Source: Limnomonas spitsbergensis (lineage: Eukaryota > Chlorophyta > Chlorophyceae > Chlamydomonadales). From it: 64,000 bases of DNA. Shown here in pieces: positions 48,268 to 59,900 of the stretch. The DNA lies in NCBI GenBank assembly GCA_037349105.1, contig JAYJMM010000106.1, forward strand, positions 682,001-746,000. The letters run 5' to 3'. Numbering within the stretch: the stretch's first letter is position 1; each line of letters starts with the position of its first letter. The notes below the pieces were generated by a model. The model saw only the letters and a list, made by a program, of their open reading frames with translations. It had not been told where the DNA came from and made no database searches. Both the position numbers and the translations under genes were made by a program.

Positions 48268-48405
48268 ACGGCTATCATAACGGTTATCTGTCACCATAAC
48301 ATGGCTGTAATAACGGCTATCATAACACGGCTACAATTATGTGGCTATCATAACAGCTATCTGTTACCGATGCATATTGCTTAGGTACTGTGGCCCTCTA
48401 CATGT
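48268..48405. repeat. Direct repeat copy 1 (about 138 bp)
   Basis: Begins 'acggctatcataacgg' and ends 'ggccctctacatgt'. It matches 49369-49508 with a few mismatches and small indels, spacing 1,103 bp. It is itself built of short 'ggctatcataaca' repeats. Confidence 0.9.
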
Positions 48406-48704
48406 CTTTGGGCTTAAGACTGCGGCTCGGCGCCGTCAGCACGGCTGACACTCTAGGGCGGCGCAGCGGTCAGCAGCGTGACGGACGGTGCTGCCTACGG
48501 TGTTGGGCAAGAGTAGATGGTGAGCATGTGGAGGATGCGCTGCATGTCTGCTTCCAGTGCCCTAGCGTGAATGAGAGGCTTAGGGAGAGAGGCTGGGCAG
48601 GCCCCTCGGAGGACGCCACAAACTTTCAGCAGTTGTACCGGGGCAGGCTTGGATGGGAGGCTCTGACTTTTGTTGAGGACGTCGTACGCTTTGTTAAGGC
48701 CTAG
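48390..48704 (+). pseudogene. 3' fragment of a LINE-like (non-LTR) retrotransposon ORF2
   Basis: The frame carries CCLRCWARVDGEHVEDALHV and CFQCPSVNERLRERGW, a Cys/His cluster of the type found at the C-terminus of non-LTR reverse transcriptases (zf-RVT-like). No reverse transcriptase motif lies upstream, so this is a 5'-truncated remnant, as LINE insertions usually are. A host zinc-binding protein is less likely. Confidence 0.6.
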
Positions 48705-49368
48705 TTGTGTTGCTTTGCTTTGCCTTCTTGCGGAATAGGCTTGAGAGGGGCAAAGATATTTCGGGCTGCCTTAGCCTTTGGGGGTGGGGTATTTTCTTCT
48801 CATTTGTGTCCTGCTCCTTTTTTTCTTCCAACGGGACAGTTGGGCGCCCACGCGACCGAGCCTGTTTTAGGAGGGCCCAGAGGTGTAATGCAATTGATAT
48901 ATGTGCTGTGCCTCTTCTGCAATTTGCCCTCCCCACATAGGCTTCCGTCCCCACATGGGCATGCCTCATATCGGCCATATGTTATTCTTTGTCTTCTCCC
49001 CATTTGTTTCCAACCAGTCACTTGGACGCACATGCGGCCTGAGCCTATCAGAGCAGGCACAATTTCACTTAGATCTTCTTCCTTCCTTCTTAATTTTCCT
49101 AGGAGGCTTCCAACCGAACTCTTTTGCACCCACGTCATGTTCTATGGCTGGGGCTAATCTTCTGCACTGTGGGGTTCATTCCCACGCTACTGCTCAGTGC
49201 CTGGTTGTGTGTTGGTTGCTTGCCCAGGGGGGTCACTGGTTTTCGCTCGCTGTCCTAGCGCATTTAGTGCCTGTACCGGTTTACGGGCAGAAGTCCCATG
49301 CATCAAATGTGATGCCACGTTGGACTGTAAAAACTTCACTTCACAAGGCCCATAAGTGTTCCATTGTA
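48705..49368. repeat. Dispersed repeat downstream of the LINE fragment
   Basis: Holds a plus-strand copy of the 'cggccgag...gggcccagaggtgta' family near 48845-48890, as in the first 2 kb of the window. This may be the LINE's own 3' UTR, which would make those other copies short 3' ends of the same element. Confidence 0.45.
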
Positions 49369-49508
49369 ACGGCTATCATAACGGCTATATATGTCACCAT
49401 AACATGGCTGTAATAACGGCTATCATAACACGGCTACAATTATGTTGCTATCATGACAGCTATCTAATACCGATGCATATTGCTTAGGTACTGTGGCCCT
49501 CTACATGT
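49369..49508. repeat. Direct repeat copy 2 (about 140 bp)
   Basis: Second copy of the segment at 48268-48405. It is followed by a new stretch that again contains the 'gccgagcttcaattcagcat' family motif. Confidence 0.9.
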
Positions 49509-50713
49509 TGTTGGGGGGACCTTCGTGTTCTTTCTGTTTGGTGGGTAAACTTGCTATCTTTTCTCCCCTATTAGGCCTTCTCCCTTAACTTTCCTAGCTG
49601 TATTTTTGTTTGCCGACGTGGCCGAGCTTCAATTCAGCATGGCCCAGCGGTGTTATGTCATTAACATGTCTTTGGGGGGAGGAGGAATATCATGCCCAGG
49701 AGGTGTGCCCCTGAACCTGTCTATGTCAATGACATTACACCTCTGGCCCCGGCTTAAAAAAGAACCCCTACAGGATGGACAGAGGTTGGGAGGAATCAGA
49801 CCCCGGTAACACGCTGGCCAAATTTTTCGCTCCGCTCCCCTTGGGGCTCCCCCAGTGTTTCTCTTTCATGAATCAGCTACATGTCAGCTACATTCGGGCC
49901 GGAGACCCCATTTTGCGGCCAACCTTGCTGCTTCGGTCACCATTGGCATGCCGGTGTAGGTTTGGTCCCAATTGGGCCTATGGCGGCCGCTGGGCGGCCT
50001 GCCGAAGTTGAACTTGAGGCCGGCAACAAAATAAATACTTGGCTCTCCCATTCTAGTCCACTACAATTGTCCAATGTGGGGTGGCCGCCAGCTATTTGTT
50101 GTCAATGGGTTTAGTGAAGGTGCCGTGGCCCTCAGCTTGGAAATTCTGCAGTTGCGCTGTGCAGGGGACATCATAGCAGTGTAATATGAGTGGGGCCACG
50201 TGGCAACAAACAAGTGTAACACGAGAAGTGTAACACCATAGCAGTAATAGGAGTGATGCAACATGCCAGCATACGTGTAACACGCGTGCCGGAACATCGC
50301 AATATGTGGTAACAAGTGATGTGACAGCAAAGTGTAATATGGGTGACAGGAAATCACAGCAGTGTCATATGTGACGGGGCAGCAATTTAGTGTAATATGA
50401 GTGGCACACCAGCACAACGTGTAATATGAGGGATGTACTACGACACCACAACCGAATCATATGAGTGATGGGGGCAGAACATCAATTAGCATGCATGATA
50501 TAGCAGGACAGCTGTCTAATAAGGGATGCAACATGACAGCACAAACAGTGTATTATGAGTGATCTGGGGCCACATAAGTGTAATATAAGTGATCTGGGGC
50601 CACATAAGTGTAATAGATGTGATCTGGGGCCACATAAGTGTAATATAAGTGATGCACGACCTCATGTCTCATGGGCCCTGGGTCCATCCGTTTCCACATG
50701 GTCGTTGATAATG
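49509..50713. repeat. Dispersed repeats and 'gtgtaatatgagtg' units
   Basis: Copies of the first-kilobase family (49605-49660 plus, 49715-49775 minus), a CAGCTACA-family copy (49865-50045), then diffuse 'gtgtaatatgagtgatg' repeats (50170-50460) and four 30-bp 'gatctggggccacataagtg' units (50560-50660). No gene seen. Confidence 0.7.
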
Positions 50714-50962
50714 TTAATCACGACCTTGAAAGTGTGTAATGTGAGTGATACAGCCAGACGTAGTACAGCAGTTGGTAAGTGTAAAAGGAGTGATGCATGA
50801 CCCTAGGCATGATGCACGGCCCATGCATCTGTCCCCTCCCCCGGCCCCACCTGTTCCAACAAGGTCACTGATGATGATGGCCATGACTTTGAACTTGTGC
50901 TCTGTGCTGTTGGTCTTCGAGGAAATGGCGATGCTCAAGACACACTCCCGGTGCTGGCTCAC
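50714..50962 (-). CDS. SGNH exon 10 of those seen (C-terminus)
   Basis: Starts VSQHRECVLSIAISSKTNST then EHKFKVMAIIISDLVGTG. The frame runs to a stop at 50714, but a GT at 50850 (gtgggg) after the conserved part may be a donor, so residues after GT may be intronic. A 'gctcacctgatcagggcaga' copy of the acceptor lies at 51068 in the upstream intron. Confidence 0.8.
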   Translation of the reverse strand: MSQHRECVLSIAISSKTNSTEHKFKVMAIIISDLVGTGGAGGGDRCMGRASCLGSCITPFTLTNCCTTSGCITHITHFQGRD

Positions 50963-53900
50963 CTGATCAGGGCAGAGAATAGGCATTTGCTTGTTGGGTG
51001 ATTGGTGCGTTGATCAAACATGGTAATCATATAACATCTGCAATTTCTTGCTGACCTTGCATACAACAGGCACTGGCTCACCTGATCAGGGCAGAGACTT
51101 CAGTACATACCTCACACATCCAGATCTGCATGCCCCACACCTCCAGATCTAAACGCCCCCCCCACCTCAAGGTTGATCATGTGGGTCTGGCTCGTCCGGC
51201 GGGCATGATGCGCGTCCATCTCCCTCTCTTGGCACTCGCAGCCGGAAGAGCAGCTGGCAAGGCAAGGGTCACAACCGCACAAGTTGGGCACCTCGGTGTG
51301 ATGCAGCCTGGGGGAATAAACTTAAAACATCGGATATGGTTCACAGACACGAAACTCCTCGCCAACATTTGTTTTTCCGCTGAAGTTTCTTTTTTCGTGG
51401 CGTGGCTGCAATTCAGCTTCAACCCAGCTACATCAAGCCTAAGTTTGGGAAGCCCCCAGCGAGGCCTGGGTTAAGGGGTTTAGGGTTCAGGTTGAACCCT
51501 AAACCCTGCCATACTGCTTAGACATCCAACCGCAGGCCACTCAAGGTTTGGCCCCGATCGGGCCTTACGTGGCTGTGGGACGGCTTGCCTCAGGTGGACT
51601 CGTTGTCAAGACATGAAAACTGCCCCCCCTGGCATCCAGTTTGAGGGTTTAGGGTTAAGGTCTAAACCCTAAACCCTGACGACATAAAAATGCCCCCCCC
51701 CTGGCATTTAGTTTTAGGGTTCAGGGTTTAAGTCTAAACTGTTCCCTCCTGACATCAGTAAAGACCATCCCTGAGGGATATCAGAGTCAGTATCTACTAA
51801 TGTGCCACAGCTACAATTCAGCTACAATTCAGCTACAAGGCTTACTTGCTTAATTGTTTCAGTGAAACATCAGCTAAATCACGGCCTACGGCCGCAGGCA
51901 GGGGGAATCAAACTCTAAACCCTGCTGCCTGAGCTGCTGGCCATAGGCAGGTCAAGGTTTGGTCCCAATCGGAAAAAAAGAATTGCACGGCACCTACCAC
52001 AAGCCTTGCCAATCCTACACCCACGCACAGTGCGTTTTTTGTGTCGCATGCCAAAACACCTTCTTGGGGCTGCCAAGAGGCCACCACTGAGCCAGTTAAG
52101 ACCAAGCCTTGACCGGCCGGTGGCCGGTGGCCCGACCAGCAGGGCTACCTGCATTAGGAACCTTAAGCCATGCGGACCATATTGACTGTAGGCCATGTTG
52201 GCTGTAGGCCATGTCCAGCCGTAGACCATGTGATAGCTGAATTGTAGCTGAATTGTAGCTGAAGCACGGTGCACCAAACAGAGGCCGGCACCCCCCTACA
52301 AAACTCTTAACCCTAAACAGAGGCCGGCACCTCCCTGCACAAACCATTAACCCTAAGCACTAAACAGAGGCCAGCACCCCCCCTGCACAAACCCTGAACC
52401 CTAAACCCTAAACAGAGGCCGGCACCCTCTGCAAAAACTCTAAACCCTAAACCCTAAACAGAGGCCGGCACCCCCTTGCACATACCCTTAAACCTTAACC
52501 CTAACCCTACACAGAGGCCAGCACCTCCCTGCACAAACCTGGCCACCGCCACACCCATGTGCTGGTACGACTTCAGAAAGCCGATCTGCACCAGCACGTA
52601 GGTTTCTCTGACCCGTCTCGCGTGTTCCTGCATGTCCCGGGCCTGGGTGCCTGAGGAGCTCTCCATCACGTCTGGCGACCGGGCACCCAAAGGGCTGCCT
52701 CGCCATGTATCAATTCGGAACTGGACGAAATCTCCTGCAGGGGAGACACATGGCTGAGAGAGGAGAGGGAGGTGAGTGAGAGAGAGGAGAAGAGAGAGGG
52801 GTGAGGGAGAGGGAGGAGAGAGAGAGGAGAGAAGGGTGAGGGAGAGAGGAGAGAGAGAGAGTAGAGAGAAAGGAGAGAGAGAGGAGAGAGAGAGAGGAGA
52901 GAGAAGAGAGAGAGGAGAGAGAGAGGAGAGAGAGAGAGGAGAAGAGAGAGGGGTGAGGGAGAGGAGAGGGAGGAGAGAGAGGGGGTGAGAGAGAAGAGGG
53001 GCAGGTGGCTAAGAGATGAGAGGAGGGTGAGAGAGAGAGAGAAAAAGGAGGGAGGTAAGCGAGCGAGAGGAGAGGGAGGGGGTGAGAGAGAGGGAGAGAA
53101 GAGAGAGAGAAGAGAGAGGGGGTGAGAGAGAGAGAGGAGAGGGAGGGGGTGAGAGAAAGCGAGAGAAGAGAGAGAGAAGAGAGAGGGGAGGGGGGGGGAG
53201 GGGGGAGAGGAAGTCAAGAGAGAGGGAGGAGGGAGGAGAGAGGAGAGAGAGGAGAGAGGAGAGAGAGAGGACAGAGAGGACAGAGAGGGGAGAGAGAGGA
53301 GAGAGGAGAGAGGAGAGACGAGAGAGAGGGGGTAGGAGGGGAGAGGAGAGGACAGAGAGGGGAGAGAGACGAATGATTGAACCAATGGGGCAACGAGCAA
53401 GGATGGAATGGGTAGGTGATGATAACAGATTTTGTACCCCCAGCAAGAATATAACTCCCCCCCCCCCCCCCTTCCGTGCATAAAAGGAACCTCGCTCACC
53501 GGGCTGTAGGCCGACCAGCCCTTTTTTCTTCTTCTTCCCCTCCTCCACAAACAGGAAGCCCTGTGACGCGACCAGGAGCGCCTGCAGACCCTCCGAGTAG
53601 ACACACAGCGGAGAGTCGTGCACATGGTTGCCTGCGGGGCACAAAATGAACACGAGCTAAGAGGGGGGGGGCACAGGCTGTGACATAGCTGAAGTGTAGC
53701 TGAAGCACCCTAATATAAAACAGGGACCCAGAGATGTGGCCCTACCTTGCCCCTCCACTCCCTTCCCCTCCCCCTTCCCTTCCCCTCCCCCTCCCCCTTC
53801 CCTCCCCCTCCCCCTCCCTCCCCCTCCCCTCCCTTCCCCTCCCTCCCCCTTCCCTCCCCCTCACCCCCCCCCCCTCTCCTCCCCTCCCTCCCCCTCCCCT

Positions 53901-56900
53901 CTCTCCTGCCTGCATTCATGGGTTGTGGCAGGCCCTCCATCAGCAGCTCCTCGTCCTCATTGCTCCAAGGGCGGATCAGCAGGTCTATAACAGTCTGGAG
54001 GATCAGCCACACGGCCAGATCCGCCATCATCTTGTGGCCCACATCCTGCAACATTGGGTTGGATAACAAAATCGACAACAAGATCCGAGCTGTCTGAAGG
54101 ATGAGCAGATATAAGCCTGTCTGAAGGATCAGCAGATCAGAGGTAGTGTGAAGGATCAGCAGATCCAAGGTAGTGTAAAGGATCAGCAGTACAAGAGTGA
54201 TTTGAAGGATCAGCAGATATAAAGGCCTGTGGAGGATCAGCAGTACAAGAGTGTTCTGAAGGATCAGCATATCCAAGGTAGTGTAAAGGATCAGCAGTAC
54301 AAGAGTGTTCTGAAGGATCAGCAGATCTTAAGCCCTGTGGAGGATCAGCAGTACAAGAGTGTTCTGAAGGATCAGCAGATCCAAGGTAGCGTAAAGGATC
54401 AGCAGTACAAGAGTGTTCTGAAGGATCAGCTGATCTAAAGCTGTCTGAAGGATCAGCAATCCAGCAGTACAAGAGCAGTATGAAGGATTGGCAGAGCCAC
54501 AGTGGTCTTAAGGATGAGCAGATTTAAGGCGGCAGAGCCACAGTGGTCTTGAGGATGAGCAGATCTAAGGCGGCAGAGCAACAGTGGTCTGGAGGATGAG
54601 CAGATCTTAGGCGGCAGAGCCACAGTGGTCTGGAGGATGAGCAGATCTAAGGCGGCAGAGCCACAGTGGTCTTGAGGATGAGCAGATCTAAGGCGGCAGA
54701 GCAACAGTGGTCTGGAGGATGAGCAGATCTAAGGCGGCAGAGCCACAGTGGTTTGGAGGATGAGCAGATCTAAGGCGGCAGAGCAACAGTGGTCTGGAGG
54801 ATGAGCAGATTTAAGGCGGCAGAGCCACAGTGGTCTGGTGGATGAGCACATCTAAGGCGGCAGAGCCACAGTGGTCTTAAGGATGAGCAGATCTAAGGCG
54901 GCAGAGCAACAGTGGTCTGGAGGATGAGCAGATCTAAGGCCTTCTGGAGGATCAGCAGATATAAGGCATTCCAGAGGATAAGCAGATCTAATAAGGCGGT
55001 TTGGTGGATCAGCCACATGGCCAGATCTGCCATCATCTCGAGACCCATGTCCTGTGCATGAGGCACCGCAAATGTGGGAGGGTGGAAAGATCCTGGCCCA
55101 CCACTGTGGTGGTGAGGGGTGTGGGGAGAGTGTCGCGATTCAGCTACAGCTCGTCTTCCTATCGGCCTCGGAAAGGAGGCACCATGTCCAGGCAGCCTGC
55201 CGAGCACGCACCGATGGATGAATCAAGTCTCCCCACATGATCTTGCTGTAGGAGAACGCGGTGGCGTTTGCATCGAACCTTGCTAGCCTACAGACAGGGT
55301 GGCAGATAGTGGGTGGGTGGGTGGATGGCAGATCGTGGGTGGGTGGGCCCATGAGTGGGTGGTAGATAGTGGGTGGGTGGGTCGGTGAGTGGGTGGTAGA
55401 TATTGGGTGGGTGGTTGGGTAACTGGGTGGCTGAAAGTGGGTGGGTGGGTGGTGAGTGGGTGGTAGATAGTGGGCGGGTGGGTTCATAAGTGGGTGGCTG
55501 ATAGTGGGTGAGTGCGTCCTTAAGTAGGTGGGTGGGTGAGTGGGTGGCAGGAAGTGGGAGGGTGATTGGATGACAGGGAGTGGATGGGTGCGTCTGTGAG
55601 TTGGTGGGTGGGTGACTGGGTGGCAGATAGTGGATGGGTGGGTCCATGAGTGGGTCACAGGTAGTGGGTGGGTGGGTCGGTGAGTGGGTGGTAGATAGTG
55701 GGTGGGTGGGTCGGTGAGTGGGTGGTAGATAGTGGGTGGGTGGATGGGTGAGTGGGTGACTGATAGTGGGTGGGTGGGTGGGTGGTTGAGTGGTAGATAG
55801 TGAGTGGGTGGTAGATAGTGGGTGGGTGGGTGGGTGGTTGAGTGGTAGATATTGGGTGGGTGGGTGGTTGGGTGGTAGATAGTGGGTGGGTGGGTCGGTG
55901 AGTGGGTGGTAGATAGTGGGTGGGTGGGTCGGTGAGTGGGTGGTAGATAGTGGGTGTGTGGGTGGGTGAGTGGGTGGTAGATAGTGGGTGTGTGGGTGGG
56001 TGGTTGAGTGGTAGATAGTGAGTGGGTGGTAGATAGTGGGTATGTGGGTGGGTGGTTGAGTGGTAGATATTGGGTGGGTGGGTGGGTGGTTGAGTGGTAG
56101 ATAGTGGGTGGGTGGGTTGGTGGGTGGGTGGTAGATGGTGGATGGGTGGGTCGGTGAGTGGGTGGTAGATAGTGGGTGGGTGGTTGGGTAACTGGCTGGC
56201 TGAAAGTGGGTGGGTGGGTGGTGAGTGGGTGGTAGATAGTGGGCGGGTGGGTTCATAAGTGGGTGGCTGATAGTGGGTGAGTGCATCCTTAAGTAGGTGG
56301 GTGGGTGAGTGGGTGGCAGGAAGTGGGAGGGTGATTGGATGACAGGGAGTGGATGGATGCCTGTGAGTTGGTGGGTGGGTGACTGGGTGGCAGATAGTGG
56401 ATGGGTGGGTCCATGAGTGGGTCACAGGTAGTGGGTGGGTGGGTCGGTGAATGGGTGGTAGATAGTGGGTGGGTGGGTCGGTGAGTGGGTGGTAGATAGT
56501 GGGTGGGTGGATGGGTGAGTGGGTGACTGATAGTGGGTGGGTGGGTGGGTGGTTGAGTGGTAGATATTGGGTGGGTGGGTGGTTGGGTGGTAGATAGTGG
56601 GTGGGTGGGTCGGTGAGTGGGTGGTAGATAGTGGGTGGGTGGGTCGGTGAGTGGGTGGTAGATAGTGGGTGTGTGGGTGGGTGAGTGGGTGGTAGATAGT
56701 GGGTGTGTGGGTGGGTGGTTGAGTGGTAGATAGTGAGTGGGTGGTAGATAGTGGGTATGTGGGTGGGTGGTTGAGTGGTAGATATTGGGTGGGTGGGTGG
56801 GTGGTTGAGTGGTAGATAGTGGGTGGGTGGGTTGGTGGGTGGGTGGTAGATAGTGGATGGGTGGGTCGGTGAGTGGGTGGTAGATAGTGGGTGGGTGGTT

Positions 56901-59900
56901 GGGTAACTGGGTGGCTGAAAGTGGGTGGGTGGGTGGTGAGTGGGTGGTAGATAGTGGGCGGGTGGTAGATAGTGGGTGGGTGGGTGGGTGGTTGAGTGGT
57001 AGATATTGGGTGGGTGGGTGGTTGGGTGGTAGATAGTGGGTGTGTGGGTGGGTGAGTGGGTGGTAGATAGTGGGTGGGTGGGTCGGTGGTTGAGTGGTAG
57101 ATAGTGAGTGTGTGGTAGATAGTGGGTATGTGGGTGGGTGGTTGAGTGGTAGATATTGGGTGGGTGGGTGGGTGGTTGAGTGGTAGATAGTGGGTGGGTG
57201 GGTCGGTGGGTGGGTGGTAGATAGTGGATGGGTGGGTCGGTGAGTGGGTGGTAGATAGTGGGTGGGTGGGTGGGTGAGTGGGTGGCTGAAAGTGGGTGGG
57301 TGGGTGGTGAGTGGGTGGTAGATAGTGGGCGGGTGGTAGATAGTGGGTGGGTGGGTGGGTGGTTGAGTGGTAGATATTGGGTGGGTGGGTGGTTGGGTGG
57401 TAGATAGTGGGTGTGTGGGTGGGTGAGTGGGTGGTAGATAGTGGGTGGGTGGGTCGGTGGTTGAGTGGTAGATAGTGAGTGTGTGGTAGATAGTGGGTAT
57501 GTGGGTGGGTGGTTGAGTGGTAGATATTGGGTGGGTGGGTGGGTGGTTGAGTGGTAGATAGTGGGTGGGTGGGTCGGTGGGTGGGTGGTAGATAGTGGAT
57601 GGGTGGGTCGGTGAGTGGGTGGTAGATAGTGGGTGGGTGGGTGGGTGAGTGGGTGGTAGATCATGGGTGGCAGCCTGGCAGGATGGCGACGGCGTGCACC
57701 GCATTCATACACATGAAGTATGCAAAATCAGCTGTGAGGGGCCTGTCTAAGGTGCACGTTAACGGAGACCTGCATGGAAGCTACAGGAGGAGCTACATGG
57801 CAAGCTGCATTAGGACTGCATGGGGAGCTTGCATGCGCTGCATGGGAAGCTACATGGCAAGCTGCATGAAGACTGCATGGGGAGCTACATGGGAAGCTGC
57901 ATGGTGAGCTTGCATGGGGAGCTGCATAGGAGCTGCATGGGGAGCTGCATGGGGGGCTTACATGGGGAGCTTCATGGTGAGCTTCATGGCGAGCTTGCAT
58001 GGGGAGCTGCATGGAAAGCTGCATGGGGAGCTGCATGGGGAGCTTGCATAGGGAGCTTGTATGGGGAGCTAATGGGGGGCTGCAAGGGGGGCTGTATGGG
58101 GAGCTGTATGGGGAGCTTGCACGAGGAGCTGCATGGGGAGATGCATGGGGAGCTACATGGGGAGCTTGCATGGGGAGCTTGCATGTGCTGCATGGGGAGC
58201 TACATGAGGAGCTACATGGAAAGCTGCATGAGGAGCTGCATGGGGAGCTGCATGAGGAACTACATAGAAAGCTGCATGGGGAGGTGCATAAGGAGGTGCA
58301 TGGGGAGGTGCATGGGGAGGTGCATGGCAAGCTGCATGGGGAGCTTGCATGGGGAGCTTCATGGTAGGCTGCATGGGGAGCTGTATGGGGAGCTGTATGG
58401 GGAGTTGTATGGGGAGCTTGCACGAGGAGCTGCATGGGGAGCTGCAGGGGGAGCTGCATGGAGAAATCTGAGAATAGCAGTCGCATTATGAGCAGATGCA
58501 ATGGGGTGCAGCACTACAGCTACCTTTCTCCTCATGTGTCAAACCTGTAAGTTGCGCTCCTGAGGCTGAGTACTTGCACGTCGTAGTACTGACCAAGTGT
58601 CCCGTACACATCCTCTGCCCTCAGTGAGTGGTGCAGGGTAAGAGGCAGAGGGAACATAGAGTCAGCCACAAGGAGAGTATGAAGGCCACACACACACACA
58701 GACACACGTACACATGCACATCAACACATACATGCACACACACATGCATTCGGACATGTACATGTACATAAGTACATCAACACACACAAGTGCACACACA
58801 CACAGAATGCAATACAGACTACTCACACCATCTGCATTCTCGACCCCTGCTCTGAACCTCCCATACTGCAGCGCACCTACCATGTTATGGCAAGGCAATG
58901 GGTTAAACCCTTAACTCTAACCCGCACCTACCATGTTATGGAAAGGCAATGGGTCAAACCGTAAACCGTTAACCCTAAACCGCACCTATCGTGTTATGGA
59001 AAGGCAATGCGTCAAACCGTAAACCGTAAACCCTAAACCGCACCTATCGTGTGATGGAAAGGCAATGGGTCAAACCCTTAAACCTAAACCCTAACCCCTA
59101 AACCGTACCTATCGTGTGGTGGAAAGGCAATGGGTTAAACCCATAAACCCTAAACCCTAACCCTAAACCGCACCTATCGTTTGATGGAAAGGCAATGGGT
59201 TAAACCCTAAACCCTAACCCTAAATCGCAAATCGCACCTATCGTGTGATGAAAAGGCAATGGGTTTAACCCTAAACCCTAACCCTAAATCGCACCTATCG
59301 TGTGATGAAAAGGCAATGGGTTAAACCCTAAGCCCTAACCCTAAATCGCACCTATCGTGTGATGAAAAGGCAATGGGTTAAACCCTAAGCCCTAACCCTA
59401 AACCGCACCTATCGTATGATGGAAAGGCAACCAGCCCGGCGTGGTATTAGACGGGTGTGCACAGCCGTGACACAGCACCTTCCTCGGGGCAGGGGAGGGA
59501 GGGCAGGGAATGTCAAACAGCCCGGCATGGAATTAAATGGGTTCACAGCCTTAGGGCATGGGCCCAGTGGTGGCCGCCCTTCTACCCTCCAAACACAGTC
59601 TGGTGCGCACTAAAATGACCACTGTGGTGCACGCGTCTCATCATTTCGCATCCATGCCCCACATCCTGTTTCATCATGCATCTCCTCCATGCCGCACATC
59701 TTGTCTCCTCCATGCCGCACATCTTGTCTCCTCAATGGCTCCGTGCCGTATATCACGCGAATGTGCATTTATCCTTACAGCACGCATGCACGCACTCACC
59801 CAAGAGTCCTATGTGTACATTTTCCTTTCAGCTATACAAAAGCTGGGATCTACAGAACCAGGCCCCCCCCCCGGTCATAGGCCATGATGTAGCTGAACTG

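Noticed and set aside
52776..53483. Arg/Glu-rich plus ORFs and Ser/Leu-rich minus ORFs
   Set aside because: Products of the GA/CT low-complexity tract.
55655..57712. 685- and 471-codon Pro/Thr/His-rich minus-strand ORFs
   Set aside because: Read from a simple satellite within the SGNH intron; no domain and no independent start signal.
57728..58501. 257-codon minus and 223-codon plus ORFs
   Set aside because: Short 12-bp-like satellite; the phases of SGNH exons 4 and 5 fit each other directly, leaving no coding role for this stretch.
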